5,400 nucleotides of DNA from Marinosulfonomonas sp. PRT-SC04 (lineage in GTDB: Bacteria; Pseudomonadota; Alphaproteobacteria; Rhodobacterales; Rhodobacteraceae), in contig JPUR01000129.1 in NCBI GenBank assembly GCA_001321835.1, positions 1 to 5,400 on the forward strand, in the 5' to 3' direction. Position numbers and translations under genes: made by a program. Under the pieces are notes generated by a model, which was not told the DNA's origin, did not search any database, and saw only the letters and a list, made by a program, of their open reading frames with translations. Positions 1 through 5,201 of the stretch are shown one piece after another. Each line of letters starts with the position of its first letter. The first letter of the stretch is position 1.

Positions 1-38
1 GCCGCCAGAGCTATATCAAAATCAAATTCTTCTCGCAT
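1..38 (-). CDS. Partial hypothetical protein, N-terminus only (runs off left edge)
   Basis: Only the first 12 complete codons are in the window, beginning MREEFDFDIALA; the rest lies beyond position 1. The start is chosen because an AAAAGGA Shine-Dalgarno (complement of 46-52) sits 7 nt upstream of this ATG. An in-frame ATG at 45 directly abuts that Shine-Dalgarno and so is unlikely to be used. The gene would overlap the last codons of the upstream 63-aa ORF by 28 nt and is probably co-transcribed with the repressor. The visible peptide is acidic at its start. Too little is visible to suggest a function. Confidence 0.5.
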   Translation of the reverse strand, partial: MREEFDFDIALA

Positions 39-202
39 GTGTCATTCCTTTTACTCAGTTTATAGAAATGACACGGAATCTCTAACGCTCCCGAGACATT
101 GGGCTTATCCTTCGCATGATTGAGGGCCACCCCTTCATCTAAGCGCGGTTTTCGAACGCCTCTTTCGATCCGGGTGCTATCAGGTTTCTTCCTATCTACC
201 AT
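11..202 (-). CDS. Hypothetical 63-aa protein downstream of the repressor
   Basis: This is a 63-residue leftward reading frame beginning MVDRKKPDST. I do not recognise it. The ATG at 202 is preferred because AAAAGG (complement of 210-215) lies 7 nt upstream, the same spacing as for the next gene to the left. The frame can be extended to a TTG at 283, but that start lies inside the end of the repressor gene and has no ribosome site. The product is rich in Lys, Arg and Asp, has no hydrophobic segment, and contains two Cys residues and no obvious motif. It lies 40 nt after the repressor stop on the same strand, so it would be expressed in lysogens with the repressor. It could instead be a non-coding spacer; the only support is the ribosome site and the open frame. 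Confidence 0.42.
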   Translation of the reverse strand: MVDRKKPDSTRIERGVRKPRLDEGVALNHAKDKPNVSGALEIPCHFYKLSKRNDTCEKNLILI

Positions 203-242
203 GTATTTGCCTTTTGTTCGGAATTTAACCCCGACATCTGCG

Positions 243-905
243 TCACGGCCACTTGTGGCCTGACCAAACCACCTCACCAACAATGTTTTGAGCGATGGAA
301 TTCATAGCTTCTCCGGTGCGGTGCTCGGGCGGGGTCTTTGGGTTGTCGCTGCGCAGTGTGATGGCAGCGCCCGGGATTATATCCAGACGTTTCATTCGTA
401 ATCCTTCGTCGCCGTCTTGAAAGACATAGATGCGACCGCTTCGTATTGTGGACTTGCGCCGATCAATCATGATGAGGTCGCCATCATAAATGCTCGGTTC
501 CATGCTGTCGCCCTTGACGTTGATCAGAATGCAGGAGCCCGCGTTGATCCCGTTTTGCGCCAGCCAAATTTTTGAAAAGGCCAAGTGATCGATGGGCGGA
601 CCATCAAAATTGATCACACCGTTACCAGCCGCCGATTGAGCATCGTAACGGGCAACAGTGTCGAAAGGTTCCCCGGCCACCTCGGCTATAGCAGCCTGTT
701 CACCACGCGGCGGGCCGAAATAGAGTTCTAGGTCAAGAACGTCAGATAAGGCGCTTAAACTATCAAGCGACGGAAGGCCCTTTGTTCGCATCATGTTGCG
801 AATAAGATATTGATTACCTACCGCTTGGCGCGATGCTTCCCAATGGGTAAGATTTTTTCTAGTAAGCGCGACATCAATCTTTTCTAAAAGTTTTTTACTA
901 TCCAT
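243..905 (-). CDS. Self-cleaving phage repressor (XRE-type HTH + S24/LexA-like peptidase)
   Basis: This 220-aa protein would keep the prophage silent by binding the operator beside its own start, and would be inactivated by RecA-stimulated self-cleavage after DNA damage. The N-terminal ~65 residues look like a helix-turn-helix domain (the stretch around ASRQAVGNQYLIRNMMRTKG). The C-terminal half carries S24 peptidase signatures: catalytic Ser134 in KGDSMEPSIYDGDLIMID and the general-base Lys172 in LRMKRLD. A probable scission point is Ala93-Gly94 in QSAAGNG, at the expected place in the linker. The length is normal for the family. It is divergent from the Ner-like gene with only 30 bp between the start codons, the classic genetic-switch arrangement. 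No Shine-Dalgarno precedes the ATG, so the message may be leaderless, as with lambda cI. The family assignment is firm; the Mu c-repressor role is inferred from context. Confidence 0.9.
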   Translation of the reverse strand: MDSKKLLEKIDVALTRKNLTHWEASRQAVGNQYLIRNMMRTKGLPSLDSLSALSDVLDLELYFGPPRGEQAAIAEVAGEPFDTVARYDAQSAAGNGVINFDGPPIDHLAFSKIWLAQNGINAGSCILINVKGDSMEPSIYDGDLIMIDRRKSTIRSGRIYVFQDGDEGLRMKRLDIIPGAAITLRSDNPKTPPEHRTGEAMNSIAQNIVGEVVWSGHKWP

Positions 906-938
906 GTTGGCTAATTAGCCACAAAAATATTGGCTATG
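906..938. promoter_or_regulatory. Divergent switch region with palindromic operator
   Basis: Only 30 bp separate the start codons of the repressor (905, leftward) and the Ner-like gene (936, rightward). The gap contains a perfect 14-bp palindrome, TGGCTAATTAGCCA, at 908-921. The left arm TTGGCTA (907-913) is repeated in direct orientation at 930-936, 23 bp on, where it runs into the rightward start codon. This fits a repressor/Ner operator that controls both directions. AT-rich stretches (AAAATATT near 924-931; GCTAAT on the minus strand at 914-919) could serve as -10 elements, but I see no convincing -35 boxes. Any promoter here must overlap coding sequence on one side. The palindrome is seen directly; its role as an operator is inferred. 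Confidence 0.65.
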
Positions 939-1196
939 AAACCAACTAATGACATAGAAAAAATCGCTGTATTGGCCGAGAGCTTTCGCACACACCGAAA
1001 TCTTAGCCTTCAAACCGTCAGTAAATACGCAAGCGGCCGAGGAGCCTTCTTCGAGAGTTTGTTTACCGGTAGCTGTGGAATCACAATTCGTCGCCGTGAC
1101 CGCATAATTCAATGGTTAGCGGATAATTGGCCTCTCGACCTTGCTTGGCCTGCGGACATTCCGCGCCCCTCTCCAATCAAAAAGGACGCGGCATGA
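936..1196 (+). CDS. Cro/Ner-like small DNA-binding regulator, first gene of the rightward early operon
   Basis: This 86-aa basic protein has a predicted helix-turn-helix around residues 23-43 (LSLQTVSKYASGRGAFFESLF), followed by a charged helix and a conserved-looking tail, RRRDRIIQWLADNWP. Its size and position, divergent from the repressor and first in the operon leading to the transposase, match the Ner protein of Mu or Cro of lambdoid phages. Ner turns down both repressor and early transcription. The ATG at 936 is chosen over an in-frame TTG at 930, which has no better signals. No Shine-Dalgarno is visible, so leaderless translation is possible. Its stop overlaps the next start as ATGA (1193-1196), which indicates translational coupling. 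Function is inferred from fold pattern and context, without a search. Confidence 0.72.
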   Translation: MKPTNDIEKIAVLAESFRTHRNLSLQTVSKYASGRGAFFESLFTGSCGITIRRRDRIIQWLADNWPLDLAWPADIPRPSPIKKDAA

Positions 1197-1345
1197 TGCT
1201 TATGACCCACATGCAGGCGGCGCGTGATGCGGCAACCTATCTGAGCGATGCTGATACAATCCAGCTTGCGGTTGAAATCGCCCAGGACGTGTTTGGCCCG
1301 ACAAAAGCCCAGGCATTGACGGTCGATGGAAAGCAAGTCGTATGA
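1193..1345 (+). CDS. Small hypothetical early protein (50 aa)
   Basis: This is a 50-residue protein, start MMLMTHMQAARD, with an AAGGA ribosome site at 1182-1186, 6 nt before the ATG. The start overlaps the stop of the Ner-like gene as ATGA, so translation is likely coupled. A longer in-frame version from 1127 would bury 22 extra codons inside the Ner gene and has no ribosome site. The sequence looks like one long helix plus a short tail (AATYLSDADTIQLAVEIAQDVFG), with no Cys and no membrane segment. I do not recognise a family. Small early proteins at this position in transposable phages are often host-modulating, but nothing in the sequence shows what this one does. Confidence 0.6.
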   Translation: MMLMTHMQAARDAATYLSDADTIQLAVEIAQDVFGPTKAQALTVDGKQVV

Positions 1346-1357
1346 CCATCACCTCAC

Positions 1358-1417
1358 AAGTTGCCCGCCCGTCCGGCCTTGCCTTGGCATCCCCAATGCC
1401 TTTGGCCGGACCAACTT
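1358..1417 (+). other. Long imperfect RNA hairpin in the early operon
   Basis: In the 116-nt gap between the 50-aa and 76-aa genes, several arms nest. AAGTTG (1358-1363) pairs with CAACTT (1412-1417). After a one-sided 7-nt bulge, GTCCGGCC (1371-1378) pairs with GGCCGGAC (1404-1411). At the top GGCAT (1386-1390) pairs with ATGCC (1396-1400). It ends exactly where the next hairpin begins. In addition, GGACCA (1408-1413) can alternatively pair with TGGTCC (1428-1433) in the next hairpin, so the two structures could be mutually exclusive, as in an attenuator. Pairings are read by eye; folding energy was not calculated. Confidence 0.5.
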
Positions 1418-1446
1418 CCCCGAGGGCTGGTCCCTCGGGGCATTTT
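1418..1446 (+). terminator. Intrinsic terminator-like hairpin inside the early operon
   Basis: A perfect 9-bp GC-rich stem, CCCCGAGGG (1418-1426) with CCCTCGGGG (1432-1440), has a 5-nt loop and is followed by CATTTT (1441-1446). The U-tract is short, so termination is probably partial. It lies between co-directional genes with the transposase far downstream, which suits control of the Ner-to-transposase read-through or protection of an mRNA end. It might also need an anti-termination signal to be passed. Confidence 0.5.
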
Positions 1447-1450
1447 CCGA

Positions 1451-1457
1451 AAGGAAA
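1451..1457 (+). promoter_or_regulatory. Ribosome binding site that fixes the start of the 76-aa gene
   Basis: AAGGAAA is the strongest Shine-Dalgarno in this part of the operon. It lies 6 nt before the ATG at 1462 and directly after the terminator-like hairpin. It argues against an upstream in-frame ATG at 1342, whose extra 40 residues would be encoded by the hairpin region. Confidence 0.65.
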
Positions 1458-1461
1458 TCAG

Positions 1462-1692
1462 ATGTTGAAACAGAATTCACCAGCTCCGCTCGCGGAGATA
1501 TCGCCCCCGTTTGGGGAAACGTCCGAGGGCGATACCGGTCCCAGCCTGCGCTTGCGCGTTGCCGCAGGTTGGGGCCACTTAAAGCGGGCTTTAAGGCGGC
1601 TTGACGAGAGTTTGATTGGCGATGTCTTGGCGATGATCTGCTTGGCCGCAATGATCTATGCATTCTTGGTTGTCGGTTGGGTGATGTCATGA
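1462..1692 (+). CDS. Small protein with one C-terminal membrane segment (76 aa)
   Basis: The first ~30 residues are polar and Pro/Gly/Ser-rich. Residues 30-48 are basic and probably helical (LRLRVAAGWGHLKRALRRLD). Residues ~52-74 are a single hydrophobic stretch (DVLAMICLAAMIYAFLVVGW) that ends almost at the C-terminus. This looks like a tail-anchored inner-membrane protein with a cytoplasmic N-terminus. There is no signal peptide. I do not recognise a family. In an early phage operon, candidate roles are superinfection exclusion or altering the host membrane, but this is speculation. The start is set by AAGGAAA 6 nt upstream. The stop overlaps a micro-ORF start as ATGA. Confidence 0.6.
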   Translation: MLKQNSPAPLAEISPPFGETSEGDTGPSLRLRVAAGWGHLKRALRRLDESLIGDVLAMICLAAMIYAFLVVGWVMS

Positions 1693-1713
1693 GCGCCGGA
1701 CTTTCACGCGATC
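1684..1713 (+). repeat. Imperfect 30-bp direct repeat, left copy
   Basis: This copy matches the segment at 2010-2039 at 25 of 30 positions. It spans the stop codon of the 76-aa gene and continues through the core GGACTTTCACGCGAT. The other copy spans the gapR stop codon in the same way, so gapR lies between the two. Confidence 0.6.
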
Positions 1714-1760
1714 ACCACATCATTATTTATGTTCACAGCACCACAATGGGAGCCGGATAA
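1689..1760 (+). CDS. Possible 23-aa micro-ORF ahead of gapR
   Basis: The frame begins MSAGLSRDHH and ends in TAA directly against the gapR ATG. Its start overlaps the preceding stop as ATGA, so it could be translated by coupling and could in turn couple gapR. No clear Shine-Dalgarno precedes it. Its first eight codons lie in the left direct repeat. The right repeat encodes the related LSTGLPRD followed at once by a stop and with CTG in place of ATG, as if it were a decayed copy. It may be only a translational linker. Confidence 0.25.
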   Translation: MSAGLSRDHHIIIYVHSTTMGAG

Positions 1761-2018
1761 ATGAGCTTATCTACCGATATTAGCTACCGCGTAACTGCGG
1801 ATGAATTGCGCCAATTCGTTGAGCGCATCGAGCGCCTGGACGCTGAGAAAAAAGACCTTGCCGAGGCGCAAAAAGAGGTGATGGCCGAAGCCAAGGGGCG
1901 TGGCTATGACACCAAGATTATCCGCAAAATCATCGCCATGCGTAAACGAGACTCGCAAGATTTGGCCGAAGAGGGCGCGGTGCTTGAAATGTACAAAACG
2001 GCGTTGGGAATGTCCTGA
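1761..2018 (+). CDS. gapR: GapR-family nucleoid-associated protein (DUF2312)
   Basis: This 85-aa protein matches the GapR/DUF2312 pattern over nearly its whole length. Residues ~12-45 are a charged coiled-coil helix (ELRQFVERIERLDAEKKDL). They are followed by the family signature AEAKGRGYDTKIIRKIIAMRK (about 43-63) and the closing EMYKTALGM. Cellular GapR of Caulobacter and relatives is about 89 aa, binds overtwisted AT-rich DNA ahead of replication forks and transcription, and helps type II topoisomerases. The start is set by GGGAG (1748-1752), 8 nt upstream. The gene is in line with, and 65 nt before, the ParB-like gene. A phage copy could shape the topology of transposition targets or forks, or displace host GapR; that is inference. 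Family assignment is strong from motif recall. Confidence 0.88.
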   Translation: MSLSTDISYRVTADELRQFVERIERLDAEKKDLAEAQKEVMAEAKGRGYDTKIIRKIIAMRKRDSQDLAEEGAVLEMYKTALGMS

Positions 2019-2039
2019 GCACAGGACTTCCACGCGATT
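2010..2039 (+). repeat. Imperfect 30-bp direct repeat, right copy
   Basis: This is the partner of 1684-1713 (25 of 30 identical), and it spans the gapR stop codon. Unlike the left copy, it can also form a small hairpin: GTCCTG (2012-2017) with CAGGAC (2022-2027) around the loop AGCA. The hairpin has no U-tract. The remaining gap to the ParB-like gene holds a nine-codon ORF (2053-2082) that is probably not meaningful. Confidence 0.55.
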
Positions 2040-2083
2040 GAACTTCTTCTACATGATGACGAAACCCCCAGAAGGAAAATAAA

Positions 2084-2950
2084 ATGACAAAGATATCGGA
2101 GCCCAAAATACAGCGCTTGAACCTTGATTTGATCGAGGTTGGCGAACGGATGCGTCCCGTATCGACGAGTGGGGTCGAGAGCCTGATTGCTTCGGTTGAA
2201 GAGTTGGGTGTGATCAAGGACGCGATCCATGTGCGCAAGAAACGCCGTGGAGACACTGAAGTATTGGTTTTGATGGCGGGCGCACACAGGCTGGAAGCTG
2301 CGAAGCGGTTGGGTTGGGAAGCCATCCCTGCACGAGTCTGGGCTGATGTGACAGACGACTGGGCGCGGTTGATGGAGATTGACGACAATTTGGCCGGTGC
2401 TGACCTTAGTGCGCTTGAGTTGGCGGTGTTTCTGGCCGAGCGGAAAAAGGTCTATGAGCGACTGCATCCAGAGACTAAGGCAGCATCTTTCAAAGGCAAT
2501 CAATACACAGGTAAAGTGGCGAGCGACATAATGTCGTTTGCCACCAGCGTGGCTGAAAAACGCGACCTTTCAAAACGCCATATTGAGCGCTTCGTACAGA
2601 TCGGCACGTCCTTGTCGGCATGGGAGGTCGAGGGGTTGATGGGGCTGGAAAAGCCGATCAGCATGACGGACTTGATGTTCTTGGCCAAGGTCAAAGAAGA
2701 AAAATTACGGGTCGATCTGATTGATTACCTGAAACACACGAATGACGAAAAACGGGATTTGGCAGGAAAGCTTGTCAGTTATAAAGGTGAGGCTTCGGCC
2801 CCGCCCGGTGATCCGATTGACGTTGCCTTTAAACAGCTTTTAACCGCGTGGAGCCGCGCCCCAATGGCGGCGCGCCGAAGGTTCGTAACTGAGGTCGAAA
2901 GCGACCTATGCGCCATAATGGATGGCAAAACCAAGATCGAGGTGGCCTGA
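2084..2950 (+). CDS. ParB/Srx-fold N-terminal domain protein
   Basis: This 288-aa protein has a ParB-like N-terminal domain (about residues 10-125): the entry strand LNLDLIEVGERMRPV, the box LVLMAGAHRLEAAKRLGW (62-79) equivalent to the GERR box of ParB, and DNLAGADLSALELA (101-114) equivalent to ENLQRxDLSPLE. A middle helical region (about 150-175: SVAEKRDLSKRHIERFVQIG) resembles the ParB/KorB helix-turn-helix. The C-terminal part is charged and helical and unassigned. Key CTP-binding residues differ from true ParB: GERR is GAHR and ENxxR has no Arg, so clamp-type CTPase activity is doubtful. AAGGA (2072-2076) sits 7 nt before the ATG. No parA neighbour or parS-like repeats are seen here, so a partition role is unlikely; a DNA-binding accessory or regulator of transposition is more plausible. 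Annotation pipelines may call it a ParB-like nuclease. Confidence 0.8.
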   Translation: MTKISEPKIQRLNLDLIEVGERMRPVSTSGVESLIASVEELGVIKDAIHVRKKRRGDTEVLVLMAGAHRLEAAKRLGWEAIPARVWADVTDDWARLMEIDDNLAGADLSALELAVFLAERKKVYERLHPETKAASFKGNQYTGKVASDIMSFATSVAEKRDLSKRHIERFVQIGTSLSAWEVEGLMGLEKPISMTDLMFLAKVKEEKLRVDLIDYLKHTNDEKRDLAGKLVSYKGEASAPPGDPIDVAFKQLLTAWSRAPMAARRRFVTEVESDLCAIMDGKTKIEVA

Positions 2951-2953
2951 CCC

Positions 2954-5125
2954 ATGGGCGCGCTTCAACCAAATCAGGTGTGGTGGACCACGGCCGAGAT
3001 AGCAGACGCGGTGTTGCCTAGCATGCCAAGCGTTCGCCAACCTGTTGAAAAAATGGCAACACGCCTTGGTTGGCGCGCTGACCCCAGCCTTGCCCGTCGC
3101 CGCACAGGGCGCGGTGGCGGCTGGGAATACAACTGGCAGCTATTCCCGCTTGAAGCGCGCCGAAAACTACTGCGCGCGGCGGCACCGGTTATCGAGAAAG
3201 CTGCGCCCACGTCAGACGAGTTGCTGGATCTGCACGCCTACTTTGACGCCTTGCCCGATACCAGCAAGGAAAAAGCGCGCGAGCGGTTGCGGATCTTGCA
3301 AACCGTGCTGGCGATGGAGCAAACCGGCCTGACCAAATTTCTTGCCGCCGTCACCACCGCCAAAATGGAACAAATATCCGAGCGCACCATTTGGAACTGG
3401 TTTGCGATGGTTGAGGGGCTGGCCCAATCCGATTGGCTGCCCAGCCTTGCGCCGCGCAACCGCGCAGCCAAGCGCCGGGATAAAAAGACCACCTGTTCGC
3501 CCGAATTTATGGACTATCTAAAGGGGGCTTATTTACGTGTTGATGGCCCACCGACATTCACCGATAGCTACCGGGTGACACTGGCAATTGCTAAGGATAA
3601 TGGTTGGACCATATTGCCCGAGCGCACCGCCCGCCGTCGCCTGAATGATCAGGTGCCGCGCGTGTCGCAGATCCTTGCCCGTGAGGGTGCCGCTGGCCTT
3701 GCGCGCTGCTTTCCACCCCAAACCCGCGACCGTACCTCCATGCACGCGCTAGAAGGCGTGAACGCCGATTGTCACAAGATTGACGTGTTTGTGCTCTGGC
3801 CAGATGGGACCATTGATCGGCCTCAAATCATCGCGTTTCAAGACCTCTATTCGGGCAAGTTCCTAAGCTGGCGGGTAGATCACACCCCCAACAAAGTCGC
3901 GGTTATGGCGGCCTTTGGCGATATGATCGAAACATGGGGCATTCCAAAAGATTGCCTGTTTGATAACGGCACCGAGTTTGCCAACAAATGGCTAACCGGC
4001 CAGACATCGACCCGGTTTCGCGGTAAAATCCGCCCTGATGATCCTTTGGGGGTCTTGCCCGCCATGGGGATCAAAATACACTGGGCAACACCCGGCCACG
4101 GCCAAGCCAAACCGATTGAACGCGGTTTTCGGGATTTCGCCTCAAGCATTGCCAAAGACCCACGGTTTCATGGGGCCTATGTTGGTAACAAGCCTGACGC
4201 TAAGCCCGAGAACTACGGCTCGCGCGCAATTGAAGCCAAAGAGTTTCTTCGCATTCTAGCCCATGGGATTGACGAGCATAACAGCCGGGTTGGTCGACGA
4301 TCAGACACCGCCAACGGGCGCAGCTTTGATACGACGTTCAATGAAAGCTATGCCCGATCCACCATCCGCAAAGCCACTGCCGAGCAACGCCGCCTGTGGT
4401 TGATGGGCCAAGAGCAAAAAACCATGCAGCGCGGTCATGGCCAGATCAAAATGCACCAGAATGAATACTGGTCTGATTGGATGAACGCGCATGCGGGCGA
4501 GAAAGTCACTGTGCGCTTTGATGCCGAGGACTTGCACGCGGGTTTACAAATCTACGCCCTGTCTGGCGAATATATGGGCTTTGCCGAATGTAAAATCAAA
4601 GCCGCCTTCTTTAGTGATCTGGAAACGGTGCAAACCCATCAACGCCAAGTCGCGAGCCAGAAACGAGCCGAGAAAAAACTGCTTAAAGAAATGCGTCCAG
4701 TTGAGGTGCGTAAGGTGGCCGCGATGCTTGATGCGGTTGAACGAGCTGAGGCCCCCAAGCCCGAGGCCAAAGTGGTTGCCGGAGATTTTGGCAAATTCAA
4801 ACGTAAAGGCCCCTTGGTGGCCCGCCCCCAATATGTCGAGCGCGAAAGCGATGAAGACAAGGCCCGCCATGTAGCTTTTCTGGCGGATCACAGAGCCAAA
4901 AGTGAGGCTAGGAAAGACGCACAGATTGCAAAGCCTGGTTTCGTCGAGGATGAAACACCCCGCGAGCGGTTTGCACGGGCCCAGAAACTGGCAACCAAAA
5001 TTGAGGCGGGTGGTTTGGCGGGTGTAGCCGAGCTGAAATGGCTGAGCGGTTATCAAACCACGTCCGAATATCGGGCCGAACAAGCGATTTTTGAGGATTT
5101 CGGGGACGAGATGTTTCTGAATTAA
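2954..5125 (+). CDS. MuA-type DDE transposase
   Basis: This 723-aa protein would bind the phage ends, cut them and join them to target DNA. The N-terminal residues ~8-75 match the Mu end- or enhancer-binding winged HTH (VWWTTAEIADAV ... RTGRGGGWEYNWQLFP). Residues ~85-260 are the bipartite DNA-binding part. The RNase H-like catalytic core runs ~265-450 with the triad Asp272 (NADCHKIDVF), Asp337 (CLFDNGTEFANKWLTG) and Glu389 (GHGQAKPIERGF). Triad spacing is 65 and 52 residues, close to 67 and 56 in Mu MuA. Further core similarity is AKPENYGSRAIEAKEFL. The beta-barrel follows to ~550, then a long, very basic and charged helical tail that should hold the MuB-contact region. MuA itself is 663 aa, so the tail is somewhat longer here. 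The start is supported by GAGGTGG (2939-2945), 8 nt upstream. All catalytic residues are intact. Confidence 0.96.
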   Translation: MGALQPNQVWWTTAEIADAVLPSMPSVRQPVEKMATRLGWRADPSLARRRTGRGGGWEYNWQLFPLEARRKLLRAAAPVIEKAAPTSDELLDLHAYFDALPDTSKEKARERLRILQTVLAMEQTGLTKFLAAVTTAKMEQISERTIWNWFAMVEGLAQSDWLPSLAPRNRAAKRRDKKTTCSPEFMDYLKGAYLRVDGPPTFTDSYRVTLAIAKDNGWTILPERTARRRLNDQVPRVSQILAREGAAGLARCFPPQTRDRTSMHALEGVNADCHKIDVFVLWPDGTIDRPQIIAFQDLYSGKFLSWRVDHTPNKVAVMAAFGDMIETWGIPKDCLFDNGTEFANKWLTGQTSTRFRGKIRPDDPLGVLPAMGIKIHWATPGHGQAKPIERGFRDFASSIAKDPRFHGAYVGNKPDAKPENYGSRAIEAKEFLRILAHGIDEHNSRVGRRSDTANGRSFDTTFNESYARSTIRKATAEQRRLWLMGQEQKTMQRGHGQIKMHQNEYWSDWMNAHAGEKVTVRFDAEDLHAGLQIYALSGEYMGFAECKIKAAFFSDLETVQTHQRQVASQKRAEKKLLKEMRPVEVRKVAAMLDAVERAEAPKPEAKVVAGDFGKFKRKGPLVARPQYVERESDEDKARHVAFLADHRAKSEARKDAQIAKPGFVEDETPRERFARAQKLATKIEAGGLAGVAELKWLSGYQTTSEYRAEQAIFEDFGDEMFLN

Positions 5126-5127
5126 GT

Positions 5128-5161
5128 GCCGCCGCTTGGGGGTGGAGCCCCAAGCGACGGC
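5128..5161 (+). other. Strong hairpin between muA-like and muB-like genes
   Basis: The arms 5128-5141 and 5148-5161 pair at 13 of 14 positions (core CGCTTGGGG with CCCCAAGCG, one C-A mismatch, outer GCCG with CGGC) around a 6-nt loop. It starts 2 nt after the transposase stop. No T-run follows, so it does not look like a normal intrinsic terminator; an mRNA processing or stability element, or a partial attenuator lowering MuB relative to MuA, fits better. Confidence 0.55.
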
Positions 5162-5201
5162 GGTAGGCAAGGCCAAAAGCGGCCATGACAGAGAGGTTAC
5201 T

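Noticed and set aside
247..260. Inverted repeat GGCCACTTGTGGCC as a terminator for the repressor gene
   Set aside because: It lies within the last codons of the repressor, leaves at most a 2-4 nt loop, and has no T-run downstream on the minus strand.
930..935. TTG start two codons upstream for the Ner-like protein
   Set aside because: It has no ribosome site, and the TTGGCTA there is better explained as an operator half-site; ATG at 936 is the simpler start.
1342..1461. N-terminal extension of the 76-aa membrane protein from an ATG overlapping the previous stop
   Set aside because: The extra 40 residues are encoded by the paired-hairpin region and look like low-complexity Pro/Ser/Ala/Gly translation, whereas a strong AAGGAAA site supports the start at 1462.
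2053..2082. Nine-codon ORF between gapR and the ParB-like gene
   Set aside because: It is too short, with no ribosome site, and it contains the Shine-Dalgarno of the next gene; probably chance.
1904..2503. Leftward open frame of 199 codons across gapR and the ParB-like gene
   Set aside because: It runs opposite two genes with clear family motifs, has no supporting ribosome site that I could see, and no protein-like pattern.
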